A DNA stretch of 64,000 nucleotides, taken from positions 12,832,505 to 12,896,504 of the forward strand of contig NC_045140.1 in NCBI RefSeq assembly GCF_008831285.2, in the 5' to 3' direction. Positions 12,021-25,654 of this stretch are shown piece after piece. Below the pieces are notes generated by a model. That model worked only from the letters and a program-made list of their open reading frames with translations, was not told where the DNA came from and made no database searches. Every line of letters begins with the position of its first letter. Position 1 is the first letter of the stretch. The DNA is from Nymphaea colorata. Taxonomy: Eukaryota; Streptophyta; Magnoliopsida; Nymphaeales; Nymphaeaceae. The position numbers and the translations under genes are program-made.

Positions 12021-12059
12021 TTCCGGCGGTCTCTGATTCTATCGCTCTCGCTCTCTGAA

Positions 12060-13660
12060 TAATAATAAATAATTATTTTGCGTTTATTTCTGCTGATGGC
12101 TTGCCTTTGGCAATTGGTGTTCGCATAACTGTATTAACTTTTTTTTTTTTTTTCATTCACAGTTTTTTCTTCCAATTGCTTGTTTTTCTTCCATTTATTA
12201 TATATTCACTGGTAGTCTCCCTCTATTTTTAAAATCGAAAATTAAACAGAACCGGCTAAACTGCCGATTCACGGTCGAACCGGTTTCGAAATGATAACAG
12301 TATTGAACTTGAAGAAAAGTTAAAATATCTTAAATACTCGTGCCGGTAACAAAAATAAACGGTATGTGTTTTTACATTTGTGTCGTAAAACGAACCGGAT
12401 TTATTTGAGTCGATTTTGAATAACCCGATTCAACTTGATTTCCGCAGCATTTTCCCAAAATTAGAAAAAGAGGACTTCTGTATTTCACTGATTTTCAGTT
12501 GCGATAGCGCGACACAAGCCATTTTGCTGGATTTTTCTCTAAAATGGTTGCAAACGGTTCGGGTATGGTAAAAATATGTTGCTATTTTCCCGGTGCCGAT
12601 CCGGATCAGTTAGTTACTGGCGAATAAATAATAATAGGACCGCCATTCGTTTGCATGTGATTTAACTGCTGACGCAGAGACATAAATCAATCGAAGTTGT
12701 CAATGCATTTACTTTCCTTCGACCTATTTTATAAGTTACTAAACCTTCTTCTCATTTTTACAGACCTATTCACAATGTATCACACATATATATATATATA
12801 TATGTGTTCAAATCTGTCATACGCTTTGATAGTTAAAAATTAAAAGTATGTCGAGTGCAACAATAATTCGTTCTACTTTTGGCAACGGTTCGCACATCTA
12901 GCTGATTTGAAATTTGAATTTTCCTATCTATAATTAGTGTTAATGAAATGTTTACTTTCAAATTTTCTTATATTATTAGGGAGTTCTTGAGTAAATAGAT
13001 CAAAAGTTAAGTATTTTTGTGAATTTCTAAAGAATATGACGAAAAAGAAAAGGATGAAGCTTCCTAGTGAGGATGGAGGTTTGATGATGTGCGTGTGTTT
13101 ATATATATATATATATATATATATAAACAAATGAGCTTGATAATGCAAATACTTAGCAATTATCTATTTATTGTGCACACCGGCTTTTTGGGAAATGTTG
13201 AAATACAAGTAGGTGGATAGAAAGGGGCCCATTCATGAATGTGGTGTGGTGCCAATGCCATCCCTTTGATTGTGTTAAAAACAGAAAAGATTTAAAATCT
13301 CCTTTGACAAAAAGGCACTTTTTATGTCAGCCACGGATTCGATTCAAGTGCTTCTGCCACTCTTTGATTCAAATCGATTTTCCACCAACTCTACCCGAAT
13401 GTGATCGTTTCAGACTGACTGATTGCGATAATACTGAAATCCTAAAAAATGTTCAAAATTCACAAAATAATCAATATCTGGGGGTCCATTGGTGAGTAGT
13501 TCCAACATCAAGTGACATGGACTCGGTAATGGAGCCACTAAGATAAACGCTCTACCTGATCCAGCCTAGCGTCATTGACCTACATTCAACATCAAGTTGG
13601 TGCAGAGCCCGTCCTTGAAAACCAAGTCTAATAGTGAATGAATGTTCAACCTAATAATTG
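12060..13660. other. No gene seen; AT microsatellites
   Basis: AT-rich intergenic sequence with short (TA)n runs at about 12785-12803 and 13098-13124. About 12240-12440 has several ACCGG/CCGGT words but no open frame of note. Confidence 0.55.
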
Positions 13661-13667
13661 AACCGAA

Positions 13668-14113
13668 GCAAGTGGGCTCTTGTACAACAAGCCGAGCCAA
13701 CTCAGGCTCGACTTAAACTTGCTCGAAAAAACTCAGTTCGTACTCAACTCATTTATAAATTAGTCGAGTTCGAGCTTACAAATATACTAGAAACGATAAA
13801 ATGAAACAAGTTCAAGTTTCAAGAACTCGACTCGTAATGGTACTCTACATAATATTGCCAAAACCGGTTCACCGAATCACCAGTTTTAACTTTGAGGATA
13901 AATACAATTTTTCACAAGTTACACGAATTAACACTTAACAAGTTAACCGCCTAAACAAGTTAAATTAGTAAAGTAAGTCGAGTTTGAGCTCGATTCTGTA
14001 TGGTTGGGTGGAGCTCGAGCTTGTGATAAGGAGCTGGAGCTCAAGTTTTTTGAGCCAAGTCAAGCTCGAGCTGGCCAAGATCGGGTTCGACTTGGCTCAT
14101 GTGCAGCCCTAGG
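13668..14113. mobile_element. GAGCTCGA-rich remnant, possible hAT MITE
   Basis: The segment is built of repeated GAGCTCGAG/CTCGAGCTT/AGCCGAGCC-like words. Its right end, read inward on the minus strand, is TAGGGCTGCACATGAGCC, a form common at hAT-type MITE ends. The left end (TGGGCTCTTGTACAACAAGCC) is only partly complementary and no 8-bp duplication is clear. A decayed element or a simple degenerate repeat is possible. Confidence 0.35.
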
Positions 14114-14977
14114 CTCCCGTGGGGAGGGCCTACAATTTGGGCAGTCTCCTTTAACGACACACATCAGCTTATTACCCTTTTGATCTTTTGAGTATATATC
14201 TACCTTTTATAAAAGTACAAGCCCCTCACCTAATTTACATATAATATATATTAATTCTTCATTACAATAAGTTTAGTTACATATTAAAAATTAAGAGAAA
14301 CCTTCAAAAGCTTACATGTAAGTTGATTAAGTTAATACTTCTCTTGATTCATAGTTTTTTTCTCGGATTGATACTCAACGTACTAAAAGGCGAGTTGAAA
14401 TGTGTGAAATTAGGAGTTAGGAGATAGATTTATTATCTGCATATATGGGCTTGTGCTAGAAGCCACAAAATTTATGTATTTAGAAATTGGTTCATCTACA
14501 TAATTTAACTATTATATATTGATGTACATCAAATTTTACTTTTTTAATAAGAACGCCCTTCACCGACAAACTTTTGGCTCCACCACTTGAAGGAAATATG
14601 TAGAACGGCTGACTCGGATAAATGAAGAAGAATTCAGATCACAATCAACAAATTGGATGAAAAGGAAGAAGATTTGGAGGGTGCCACCGGTTTTGAAGGA
14701 GAATCTGAAACAGGAGAGCTTAAGAATAAGCAATGAGAAAAATCCTGCAAGGTACACGTAACAACTTGCCTATGTTCCTGGAAGGAAGCCCATCAAGGAG
14801 ACCAAGAGAACCGAGAAAAGTGATTGTTGGCGGACTAGAGCCTGCCGTCAGCTGAAGCTCAGGCAAGCCCACCGGCGATGGAATGCAACCTCCCGCTTCT
14901 GTCCCGTTCTCCGCTGCTCGATAATGGTGATCAGATGGCCCAAATGGGCAGTCCAATCTTGCACAAAAATTATATAC

Positions 14978-15017
<40 letters not shown>

Positions 15018-15372
15018 ATTGACAAAATCACTTTGGTAGGAGACATAAACCAGACTCATTAAAATTAACTATTAAAGTTTTTTTTTTTTTGCAATCATAT
15101 GATTTTCAGAATGATCTGGTGAGAAACATAGGTTAAGTTGGTGGTCATTTTCTTACTTAAATAATTTTTTGATAATAAAAAAAGAACAGCTCTTATAATA
15201 TCAAAATTTTTATAGTAGAAAGATCATTTTTTTTTATAAAAATACTTAAATTAAAGCATGTTTTGTATTAAATTAGTGTGTACAGGCACATTAGAAGGTT
15301 CACATTTTGATTAAAATGCTTTTTAATATGAATGTAAGAGGCCTGGTTTTATCCGTCGCCCAAGTAGTTTCA
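14114..15372. other. No gene seen
   Basis: AT-rich. A (TA)n run lies at about 14983-15013. A slightly GC-richer patch at 14780-14950 gives a short minus-strand frame with no recognisable domain. Confidence 0.5.
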
Positions 15373-15389
15373 TCTCTCTCTCTCTCTCT

Positions 15390-15458
<69 letters not shown>
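15373..15458. repeat. Compound microsatellite (TC)n(TA)n
   Basis: About 19 bp of TC repeats run into about 65 bp of TA repeats. The same TC-then-TA arrangement occurs at about 28885-28918, and the reverse TA-then-GA at 57592-57640. Confidence 0.95.
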
Positions 15459-15459
<1 letters not shown>

Positions 15460-15878
15460 TGAATCTTGACTTGCATCTAGGCTCTAGAGCAAGCGTTCTG
15501 GATACCGATATGGGTCTAAACATCTGGACCACACTCCATCTCATAACTTAAATATGGACGCGTGGTCACGTGGAATGAAAAGGAAATGACGCCCCATATT
15601 TTGTGGAGTGTCCGTCAAAAGGTCATTTAATATGATAAAAAGAATATTGTGTTTTTCAAACAAATGTTTTTATGACACTATATTTCTGTTAAACAAATAT
15701 AATGAAATAATATTCAACTTTGGTTGTTATATATGAAAACAACAACAGTTATAATCTTATATTTATTGAGACAAAAACATGGTGTGTAAAGCATATATTT
15801 TAAGTATAATTAAACATATACAAGGTTCTTCGTCTTCTTCTTCTTTTCAAACAACCTTTTGGTGGAGTGAATAATGTG

Positions 15879-18800
15879 TTAACACCCCAAATTTTTTCAC
15901 ATCAAAATGTGAAATTTTACAATTTCAAAGCCAATTTCAAACCTAAACGTAATTTGGATTTAAATCATGAATTTAACTTATGACACAAATCCCAACGCAA
16001 GATTACGAGTTCAAACTATGTCCAAATTAGGATTTGATATCTAAATCCAATTGCAAATGTCATTTGAAATCCAAATCCAATTGCAAATGTCAATTGAAAT
16101 CCAAATCTAATTGTAAAATTCAAATTTTGACTTAGATCCAAGAATTGAATCTAATTCGGTCTAGAATGCTATGTGGAACTCACGTGTGGGCCCCACCTAG
16201 CCCATGTGGTCAAGAGCCCCACCAGGGTCACACCCTCCATTTAAAATAAATAAATAAATAAATATTTTCTCCCAATTAAATGAAAAAATTATTTTCAAGG
16301 AAAAATGAATGAGATAACTAAGCTAGGAAAAGAGAAACATTTATGCATCTCTCTCTTCTTTAACTAGGTCCTCTTTAAAGAATTTTCAATATTTGAAAAG
16401 CAATAACTAAGCTAGTCAAACCCACTTAATTCAAGTAGGTTCAACCCTAGTGCACCCAAATCTTAGCTAGGCTCAGTTCAGCTTGGCCAAAAAGTAGGTT
16501 TGTCTCACGATCCAATTAATGGACGAAAATAGACTTTGACCAAACCAAACTCACTTTGATTAAACTCAGTCAAAGTATAATTTAGCTTTCTTGGCTCAAA
16601 TTTATCAAATTACCTCAAACAAAGTCAAACTACTCACAAATGAGCTTTGACTTTTGTCAATTGGTCGAAATTGACCAATCTGGACAATTTTACCCTTCTA
16701 TGGTCAAATTGTACGTAATTTGCCCAAATTGGTTTATGAAAGGCAAATAAACATTTGGATTTGTCAAATACATAAATCAAATACCAAATTAAAATTCAAT
16801 TTTTCAAACAAAAGTTTGATTCAGTTGAAATCCGTCTTCAATCAAACTATAAACGAAAATACCCTTTTCGAGCCAAGTTTGACAGAATTTTCAAATTTAT
16901 TCAAATTTAAATTGGATTATCATAATTCAATGACATTTGGAGCTTAAAAACTAGGTTTTAACCTAACAAGCTCAATTTCAAACAAAAAAAAAAGCACAAA
17001 ATAAGGGAAAACTCTATGCGCATTTTCATCCAAAATTTTAGTCAAAGTTGGTCAGCTAGGTCTGAACCAAGGTTGACCACACCTAGCCCAGCCCACCTAG
17101 CTCGTGCAAATGAGCTAAGAATGATTAAATAGAGCCATTAAAACTCATTTAATCCATTTTTCATCTCCATAAGCCTTGATTAATTTCCAAGGCAAATTAA
17201 AGGAGGTGGTTGAACCCACCTCCTCCTCTTGGCCACCAAGGGGGGGACGAAATTTTGAGGTATTCCCTCAAGTGCTGCAACCAAGGAGCTAGGAGGGAGA
17301 AGCCAAGGAAGAGAGAAGAGATTCGTCCAAGTACTCTTCCCTCTTTTCTCTTACTTTCTTCTTCATTTTCTTCTATTCTCTCCATTGATTTTGCTAAGTT
17401 AAGGTGCTTAAGTGAACCCTTACTTAGGATTTTCGTGGTGAGAAGTCTTTTTTCCTACTGCAAATTCCAGCAAGTAAGCTATTCTACTTCTAGCTTTGCT
17501 AAGCTCAAATCTAAGTTTGGATTCTTGCTTATGATTGCTCGATTTAGAAAACAAGTAAAGGCGAAAATCAAGTATCAATACCGAACGCAAGGTAAGTGAT
17601 ATTAACCATTTCTCATCTATTTTGGCTTTTCATTAGTTCATTTTAATTCCAGCAATTCATGGGAGAGTTTATTTTCATTTGTTTCATGACTGAGAATGAT
17701 GTCCAGCTAAGGGAAACCTACGATTAAATGTACATGTTAATGCAACATGCATGCATACATCGGTTTTTCTTGAAAATGAACCCATGTATCAAATTTTGAA
17801 AAGGGCCCCAAGGCCACGTCCCTTTCAAAATAATCAGCTTAAAACCATTTTGAACTCCTCAAGAATATCACGGTGAGAAAGTGATGCTGCAATATATATA
17901 TGACGAAAAAGCCTATTAAAGATGAATGCATTCTCATGAATGTAATCCACTTTTGCATGGTGAAATTAATGATTAACTAGCTTGAGCATTCATTTATCCC
18001 TTTCTATTTAAAGTTATTTTGTTTCATGTTTTACTTAATTGATCAAGGGTAGTAGGGGAGATTTGGAACAAGTTTTCAATCTTTCCACGTAAAAGAACCC
18101 AGCCATGAATCTTCATGATTTGTGAGTTATGTGGTCCCTTCATGAAATTTGATTTTGAAGAGTAAAGTATGTATATGTATACATTGTTATATATATACAT
18201 ATGCGTGTTCAATCTCTTGTTAAAAATTGCTTTCCTCTCTTAAAATCAGATTGGAACACGTTTCCAAACTGGTTTTAAGAAGATGGTTCATTTTGATTTT
18301 CATAGTACCAAGTTATAAAATCATTTTCATTTCATTTTAAAATTTGCTTAGTTTCAGCAATCCATACGTAAGATGTATGTATGTTGTTGAAATCAGACCA
18401 TGTTTTATAGGAATTGGTTTAAGAATGTCAAATTTTACATATTTGAAATGCCAACTATCCTAGAACCATCTAAAGAAGTTGACGATTTCATGAGTATGAA
18501 ATCTGAAATTTGATCAAGGACTTCTCATTGCTATCTAAGAAACAAGCTTTTTATTTGAATCAATGTCTATAATTTTCAGCTATCTAAATCAACATAAGAT
18601 TTGATTTTTTTTAGCTACATTGAGACAAAAGTGAATGTCATCAATATCTCCCATCTATTTCAAAGATTGATTTTGGCATCATTTGTGTATTTTTCATCAT
18701 TTTGATAATAATATGTGAAGTCCCAAGCTTATGGACTATATTTCTAATTCATGTGTTTAATCATATAATAATCACATTTAGATAAAGTCCTACATTTTAA

Positions 18801-19705
18801 TTAAAAACAATCTTTATGTGTAAATTGTATGATATGCAATTACAATGGATGAACTTTGAGAGATTATGAGAGAGTGAAGAATGTATGTTTCATATGAATA
18901 AATTTTGAGAGATTATGAGAGAAAGAAAAATGAATGTTCCATATAGTTTTCATTCTCATTTCATGCATTCACTTTCACTCAAAATCAATGGCACCACATG
19001 CACATTCTCAAGAAGTGATTCAAATTTGAGTTGCAAAAAGTGACCAAGTCATATTGCAACAAGAATTTGTAAATTTCTCTTAGCTTCAAAAGAAAACACA
19101 AGCAATGCATTCATGATCTTGGCCAAAGTATATTTGAAAAACAACACGTTTTCTAACAATTTGGAACCTATGTTTCATCAAAAGAATGAACTCTACCTAA
19201 CCAAATCACGTGATTTGGCAAAAAAAGAATTCAAATATCAAGTTTCTTGCTAAGAAAACTTGGCTATTTTCCAAAAGTTGATCATAATTTCAACTCATGA
19301 ACCCCCTAGAGTTCACAACAAAGAACTCAATTTCACTTTTCAAAGTCCTCAAGAATTATGTATTTCAAATCGGATGGCACAAAATCAAAGGTTCTTGAAC
19401 CAACTTGAAAATCTTCTAATCTTCAAAACGAATTCAAATCACTTATTCAAAATGAACTTTGGTTCTTGAATCCAAAACCTCAATGCATAAGCATATAGGA
19501 TTTGCATCAATAACTTGTATATGATCCAAATGATCCTTAGTTCTTGGTCTAATTACGCATGTTAAAGGCGGCAGGAACTATTGGACCTCTTACCGACAGA
19601 CGGATCCCTTTTCATTAAAATATTTTTCAAAACCTCAATTTTTAAAAGAATTTTACTGATTCGCTATGACACCCTTTGAGAAAGGGGTGGGGTGCGAACA
19701 CAAAG
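15879..19705 (+). mobile_element. Probable long LTR or LTR remnant
   Basis: It starts TGTTAACACCCC, a typical LTR start, and ends near GGGGTGCGAACA at about 19688-19699, the style of end seen in plant gypsy LTRs just before a primer site. Nearly 4 kb between these points is AT-rich, has no pol-like frame, and has long-LTR texture (simple AAATCCAAAT-type repeats at 15900-16150, a CT-rich tract at 17330-17390). No second copy lies in the window and the 5-bp flanks do not match, so a solo LTR or degraded element is inferred, not shown. Confidence 0.35.
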
Positions 19706-22700
19706 CCATCCTTGAATCTCCATTTTTTTCTTCTTAGAAATGCAATCAAATACCTAAGAAAATCAAGGGCCCTAAAATGTGATGGACGTCATATAATTTT
19801 TTTCAAAATGTAAAGTTTTAATAATCATTAAAATTTAAATATTACCCTAACCTTTCTCCTAATAATACCTTTGCTGTTATCCTCATCAATACTCACGGAC
19901 TGTGTGTGATTATTGAAATTAAAATATTACTTTAGCCTTTTTCCTAATAATACTTTTGTTGTTATCCTCATCAATACTCACCGACTCTGCCTCCAACGTG
20001 AAACGTAATATATTAATTACCCACTCTCAACTTTGGAACATATCACAACTAATTATGACTAGACAACATTCACTTCTGAAATTTTCTTTACTAATTTACA
20101 CATACAAATAGAAATTATTCGAATTTAATCTAAATTTGAAGAAGCTGCAAAGATTTACTCTAATTTTCTCTTAAGATTTACTTATGTAGTAAGAATTTGA
20201 CTGGTTAAAGACAGGGAGGGAGACTAACAGTATCAAATATAGGGGTTGTTTGGTGCCCTGGAAGGATCTTAAAATGGGGGGGATCCATGGATCTTTAGAT
20301 CCAGGAGAAATCAAATGCCCTTCAATATGACGAAGCCATGCGGATACTTGTTGGTCTGTTTCTACAGACTGTTGTCACCAAATTCTGTGTTGGATCCATC
20401 AAGATACAAATACAGATTTTTGGCTCGGCTACTGAGTAGTTTACATGGAAAGCTATTGGAAGACTTGGCGAATGAATGCAAAGTTGTTGAATCTAACTCC
20501 TGATTGGAACAAGTCGAAAAAAGTTTTCTATTTTAGGGCTATTGAAAATTTGCCGGGGGAAAAAAAAAACAAGAAGTTTTTTGAGAAAATAAAAGCCGAA
20601 AAAACCGTACAAATCTAACGGTAAAAGAAAATATTTTCAGGAGATAAACTTCTTTTGGACAGGGAAAATTTTCTGGCCCTTGACATGCCCTTCTGGAAGA
20701 TTCAAAGAATCAATTTGTGAACGGAGTCAAAATTCTTTAAGAAGAAAAGAACAAAAATACAAAGTAACAGCAAAATCAAGAAAAACGCCTTCTCCTGATT
20801 GAATTGGACCCTTTTGCCGAGTAAAGAAGAAAAAGTCCCGTTCCATTTAAATTGGCCGATTCATTTCTCACAATGCAACGACGGCTACCACTAGTCCTCA
20901 TCCGAACTACTGTTTCTGAATCATGGATCGCTACCCTTAAGTTTTGCATTGCTGTTTGGATCTTCATTTCAAGGAGTGTTGCCAGCATTTTCCATGGTCC
21001 AAGATTCTGGGTGTGGAAACAACGTACCTTCAACTCAATACCTCCTTCCCCTCAATGAATCGTTGAACAACATTTGTAAGAATCGAACTGATGACTGGAC
21101 TCTCGTTGGCTCGCCAACCAGACCAGGTATGCAATTGATTTGGAGGTTGTCTGCCAGCGATCAGACGACAGTCTAATTATTCATTATGTGGATGGATCCG
21201 GGTAATTGGATTTGGCTGGCATGAAATTGGGAGTGAGAAGTGGGGCTAACATCTCAAAACTGTTTGAAACTCTTTCCTGGCCTCCAGGGTCTTAAACTGC
21301 ATCGGCATTAGTGACGACAGTGGTGTACCTTTTAATTTAGGCACTGTGTTGTGTCCCACCACATCATATGCAGCGCTCCACGAGAATCAAACTAGAGATC
21401 TGCCTTTGTCCAATTCCCTAACCCTATTAGCTAGACTTGCATGAACTTGCAGGACCCATCAGTTGGCAAGATTTGACCGGCCAAGTGCAAATATTTTGGA
21501 CATGGGTCCAGTGTAATAACATTGTAGATGTACTGGTCCCACCATGGCCATGAGAATTTGCAAATCAACGCTGCCACGGCAGGCTTATCGCCAGTTTTAG
21601 TATCGTGATATTATCCCACGTTGTAAGTGTCAGTATAGGCACCTTACCAGCTTACTTGTTCGTTTTTAACATTAAAATAATTTAACATGATTTTAAAACT
21701 ATAGTATGAAAATATGGACGTGTGCTGCAAATATCAATTGATACTTTCCCATGTGGAGAACAACACCGGTACGATACTATTTTTCATAACTACTCATAAA
21801 CAATATAAATTATAAAAAAATTACATGAAGTTTTTTTGCTATTGTTTATAAATTTATCTAAATATACTGAGATTCTGCCGATAAAACATAAGGAAAAAGG
21901 AAAATTTTCATAAAAAAAACGTATTTTCAAGAAATTTTCACTACAACTAAACCTAAGTCAGGAATATCAAGATGATTTGGGCCATAGTTGGTCGCAGATG
22001 CAAAGGAACTGAATGTGAAACATCAAGGATGCTGATCTGAATCTACATCTACATCCAGATTATGTAAAACTGATGAAACCTCTACGATTCAATTTGCATA
22101 CATGCATAAAACTGTCATTAAAAGTCTTTAGCCACTAGGGCTTCATTGACGGCATTTGGTGTAATGGTAGTTTATGATGCTTATAACAATGGTTCTATTG
22201 AAGATTTTGAATTTTTAAATAGCAACATCCAGCAACTAGCTATGTAGCCATCCAAGGACAAGATCATATCGAAAGCAAGTTGTTGCACAATGGACAATCT
22301 TGAACTTGACATTCCGTATCTCTTATGACCTGACCTGCTTATCCAACATTTGGCATCAATAGATGGCAGTCGGGTATGCCTTAAGAAAAAGTTCGAAGTT
22401 ATATTTGGATGATACATTAAAAAACATTGTTGGTAAAGGCCTGATTATTGTCTAACCAATTTTTGAAACATTGTTTGTATGTTTACGTGACTAAACCAAA
22501 GCGACGTTTTTTTTTTTTTACCAAAATATGACGGAGAAATCTAGTTATTCACACCCTTAGGGGCGTTTGTATAACCGTAAGTTTGATTGATATCAAGGGT
22601 GATTTGGATAATTGAGAATGTCAGAACCGTTGATCTAGAGTCAGACGCCCTTCCAACTGATCTCAATCAAATATGAGGTTTCTAGCCATAAAAATGAGGA

Positions 22701-23861
22701 TCTCAAATCTTATTTTCCAAGTTAGAAGTAAAATCGTTGTTTTTTTACATTGTAATCCCACACGAAAGGGATCTTAGATCAGCCCATAAAACTTTCACAA
22801 ATCCAGTTTTGACCATTAAACATTTTAGAGGCAAAATCTCTAAAACCCTAATAATCAAAAGAAAAAAAAAATGTCGTTGTTGAGCGACGCTCATAGAAAT
22901 TGTTGCTACTATGGTAAAAAGATTGTTCTCTTTTAACAAAAGCATCAAAGATGTAATGACAAGTACATTTGTGACATAGATATATCCGCATGGGATATGA
23001 AATGTACGGAATCATGCTGAGACACACGACACGACGGCAGGCAGCCGTTTGTGCTTTCCACGGAAGCCATAAAAAAAAAAAAAACGCATTTTGATCGTCC
23101 AAATCGTATAAAAAAGATAAGCTTACTTTTACTATTTGCGATTTTTAGATGAGGAATTTTTGAAGAATACATGTTTTAAAAGGCCTGTGTCGACTCAGCT
23201 GGGCATAAGTGCGGGAACTTACACACTACAAATCTCTATTTTACATAATTTTGTTATTTTATTAGTAATCAATATTTTATGAATATAAACAATAAATATA
23301 TGTTTTACTTGATTATCTATATATATATATATATATATATATATGGTGACGGAAATACATGAAGCTGGTGGGGGGCAGTGGGCAGTGGCTCACTCACAAC
23401 AGGCCACGAAAAATTTCAATAAAATGGCACAAAACCATACTAAAATTACGTAGGTGCCCATATCAAACCTGGGCTTGTAACTTAAGTGCCCTTGAGCTAA
23501 AAAATAAATTCTGGCTGACATTTTAGATTTAATTTACCATGCCATGCCAGCATACATGCACACATAGCGCAGATACAAATCCGAAGACCTGCTAGTCAAA
23601 GCAAGCATCACTTTACTATATCTCAACCGTTAACCCTTGTAAGCATGCTTAGTCGCGCCGGATTTTATTACAACGTGATCTAAGATCGACGCAACAACGG
23701 TAAAGCTCAAGTCAGACCCCCTCCTTTGGATCGGATCTCAAGTTTAGAGATTTTCAAATGTAGAAGAGATTTACATTGTTTGTTTAAGCAGTGAATCTCT
23801 CTCGATGTACATAATAGAAGCTTATTAGATGTTTGAAAGAAACTGTGTGTGACCTCCATGG
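19706..23861. other. No gene recognised
   Basis: Mostly AT-rich. A near-duplicate of about 70 bp (CCTTTTTCCTAATAATAC with the following ATCCTCATCAATACTCAC) occurs at 19855 and 19940. At 20240, GGGGTTGTTTGGTGCCC looks like a MITE end but no partner was found. About 20780-21180 is GC-richer and open in several frames (for example GCGNNVPSTQYLLPLNESL at about 21010), without a family I recognise. An (AT)n run lies at 23319-23344. Confidence 0.45.
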
Positions 23862-24297
23862 TGTAACACCTCTTTAAGGGCTTATAAGGGAGGTTATTAA
23901 AGTGTTTAGTTATCCTTATTTCTTAACCTTTTTTTGGCTAGAACCAAACTGCTAGGGGTTGGATTGAGATCCGCCAGATCAGAGGCACGAGTTTAGAAAA
24001 CATGAGTTGGTTAAGTCGTTATAGTGGTATTAGAATACAATTCAACACACGGACCTAAGGTCCTACACGCGAGGACACATGTGTTTCATGAGAGGATGGA
24101 TTGTAATACCCCAAAAGTTTAGTCTTGTATTGAAGATTATGAGGGATCTTCAAATACTTATAAAAGTGGTTGTTAAAGTGGTTAGTTGTCTTGATTTCTT
24201 GGTGTTTTTTTTTACTAGAACCAAAGCTGTTAGGGGTGAGTTGAGATTTGTTATGCCAGGAACCCGAACATGGGAGAAAGCGAAGGTCCAATAAACA
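23862..24297 (+). mobile_element. TRIM (miniature LTR retrotransposon)
   Basis: Two direct repeats start TGTAACACC (23862) and TGTAATACC (24102) and share AGGGAGGTTATTAAAGTG-like and CTAGAACCAAA-CTG-TAGGGG blocks in the same order. Directly after the first repeat is TGGTATTAGAA (24025), close to the tRNA-iMet primer site TGGTATCAGAG, preceded by GGTTAAGTCGTTATAG, common at this boundary. About 75 bp later a purine-rich ATGAGAGGATGGA leads into the second repeat. LTR (about 160 bp) - PBS - PPT - LTR in 0.44 kb with no coding is the TRIM layout. The LTRs are visibly diverged, so it is old; outer ends and target duplication are not settled. Confidence 0.7.
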
Positions 24298-25092
24298 TGT
24301 GATATTTTCATTCTATATGAGACCTATGCTAGTTTCCCTCATTCTTGCATTTCCATCGTTTATGTGGAATGCGATACAAGAGAAAGAGAAGGTCCAAAGC
24401 TAATTACTAATTTCAGGTTTGGGCTATACCGAGTAAGGATAGTTCATTTAGACATATTAAGGCAAGTTAAAATAAAAACTCCGTAGACGTACAAATTATA
24501 AGACATTTCATTAAAATCAATTGGTTTTCCAAATAAATAATAATTGTGACTTTGAATATTTCATGCGATCAATAAAGTTTATCTAAAGCACCAGTCCTTA
24601 CGTCTGGCAACGGTTCTTACCATCACCATAGATCACAAAGTCATTACCACGATGACCCGTTTAATTTTTTGTCAACCAAGTTATTGTCGGCACAAAGTCA
24701 TCCCCTTTAATGATGGTGAAGGCCGTAGCGACGAATTCTCACAACGGCTCCCCATCGCCAAGGGTACAAAATAATTTGTAGAGCAGAAAATAAATTTCAA
24801 AAATTTTAAATCCACCATAGGTTCATCAAATTGGGATAAAAAAAAAAAAAAATTATCTCCTAGACCTGGATTGGATAATTTCTTTCTGCAATTCTCCTCC
24901 CACCCACCCGACGAGACGAGAGTTTGGGCACAAAAAATTATCTCCTTAGGACTGATGCACAGTTTACTGTTGCATTCTCCCCCAACCCTGCACTGTAGCT
25001 CACTGCAACCTCTGATGAGTTCTCACTACTATCGGTGCCATCTACGACATCTTCCAACGCCATCGGCACTGTTCCTTGGCTGCCATCAAGGT

Positions 25093-25126
<34 letters not shown>

Positions 25127-25314
25127 GGTCTTCCTAGGTAGGGCACTTGGTGCGACTGCTACGCTTCTTTACTTTTGTGCGCAGAAGAAATGGCTGCCAC
25201 AGCTCAGTTTGACATCCAAAGGAGTTTCGCCATGCACCCCTTTCTTCCGACTCTTCCGCGCCCGTCCAATTCTCTTTCTCCCTCGTCGCGCCTTCTACTA
25301 TTGTGAAGGCCAAG
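24298..25314. other. No gene seen; (TC)n microsatellite
   Basis: A (TC)n run lies at 25095-25124. The Ser/Leu- or Arg/Glu-rich frames over it are artefacts of the repeat. Nothing else is supported. Confidence 0.6.
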
Positions 25315-25324
25315 TGAAGAATAT

Positions 25325-25372
<48 letters not shown>

Positions 25373-25654
25373 CAACACCACACAAAATAAGTGGTTCAGA
25401 GTGAATTCTCTTACATCTACGACTCTCCTCCCAACATTACTTGAGGAGAATTAATCCACTAGAGTTTATCAAGAGATTACATGAGTAGATGATGAGGATT
25501 CTTTCAACAATAAGTGGTGATTCTGTTTACAAGAATATTTATCTTCCCAACAATTTTGGTTGCCATCTTTATCTCTAGCCTGCGCTTAGGTAAGATTTTG
25601 AGATAATTGTTGTCAACAGTATAGCAATCTTATTTTGGATTTTATTCTCTAACA
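25315..25654 (-). mobile_element. Copia LTR (minus strand), contains (GA)n
   Basis: On the minus strand TGTTAGAGAATAAAATCC starts at 25654, directly after the purine-rich GAGTTTGAGTGGGGA of the Copia pol next door; this is the PPT/3' LTR junction. A candidate end TTCTTCA is at 25321-25315. The segment contains a 44-bp (GA)n/(TC)n run at 25328-25371. The far end is inferred from the CA dinucleotide only. Confidence 0.55.

Noticed and set aside
15879-19705. A firm solo-LTR call
   Set aside because: The start and end have LTR character but 5-bp flanks do not match and no second copy is in the window, so it was kept only as a low-confidence feature.
24938-25454. Arg/Glu- and Ser/Leu-repeat open frames
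   Set aside because: Caused by the (TC)n and (GA)n runs at 25095-25124 and 25328-25371.
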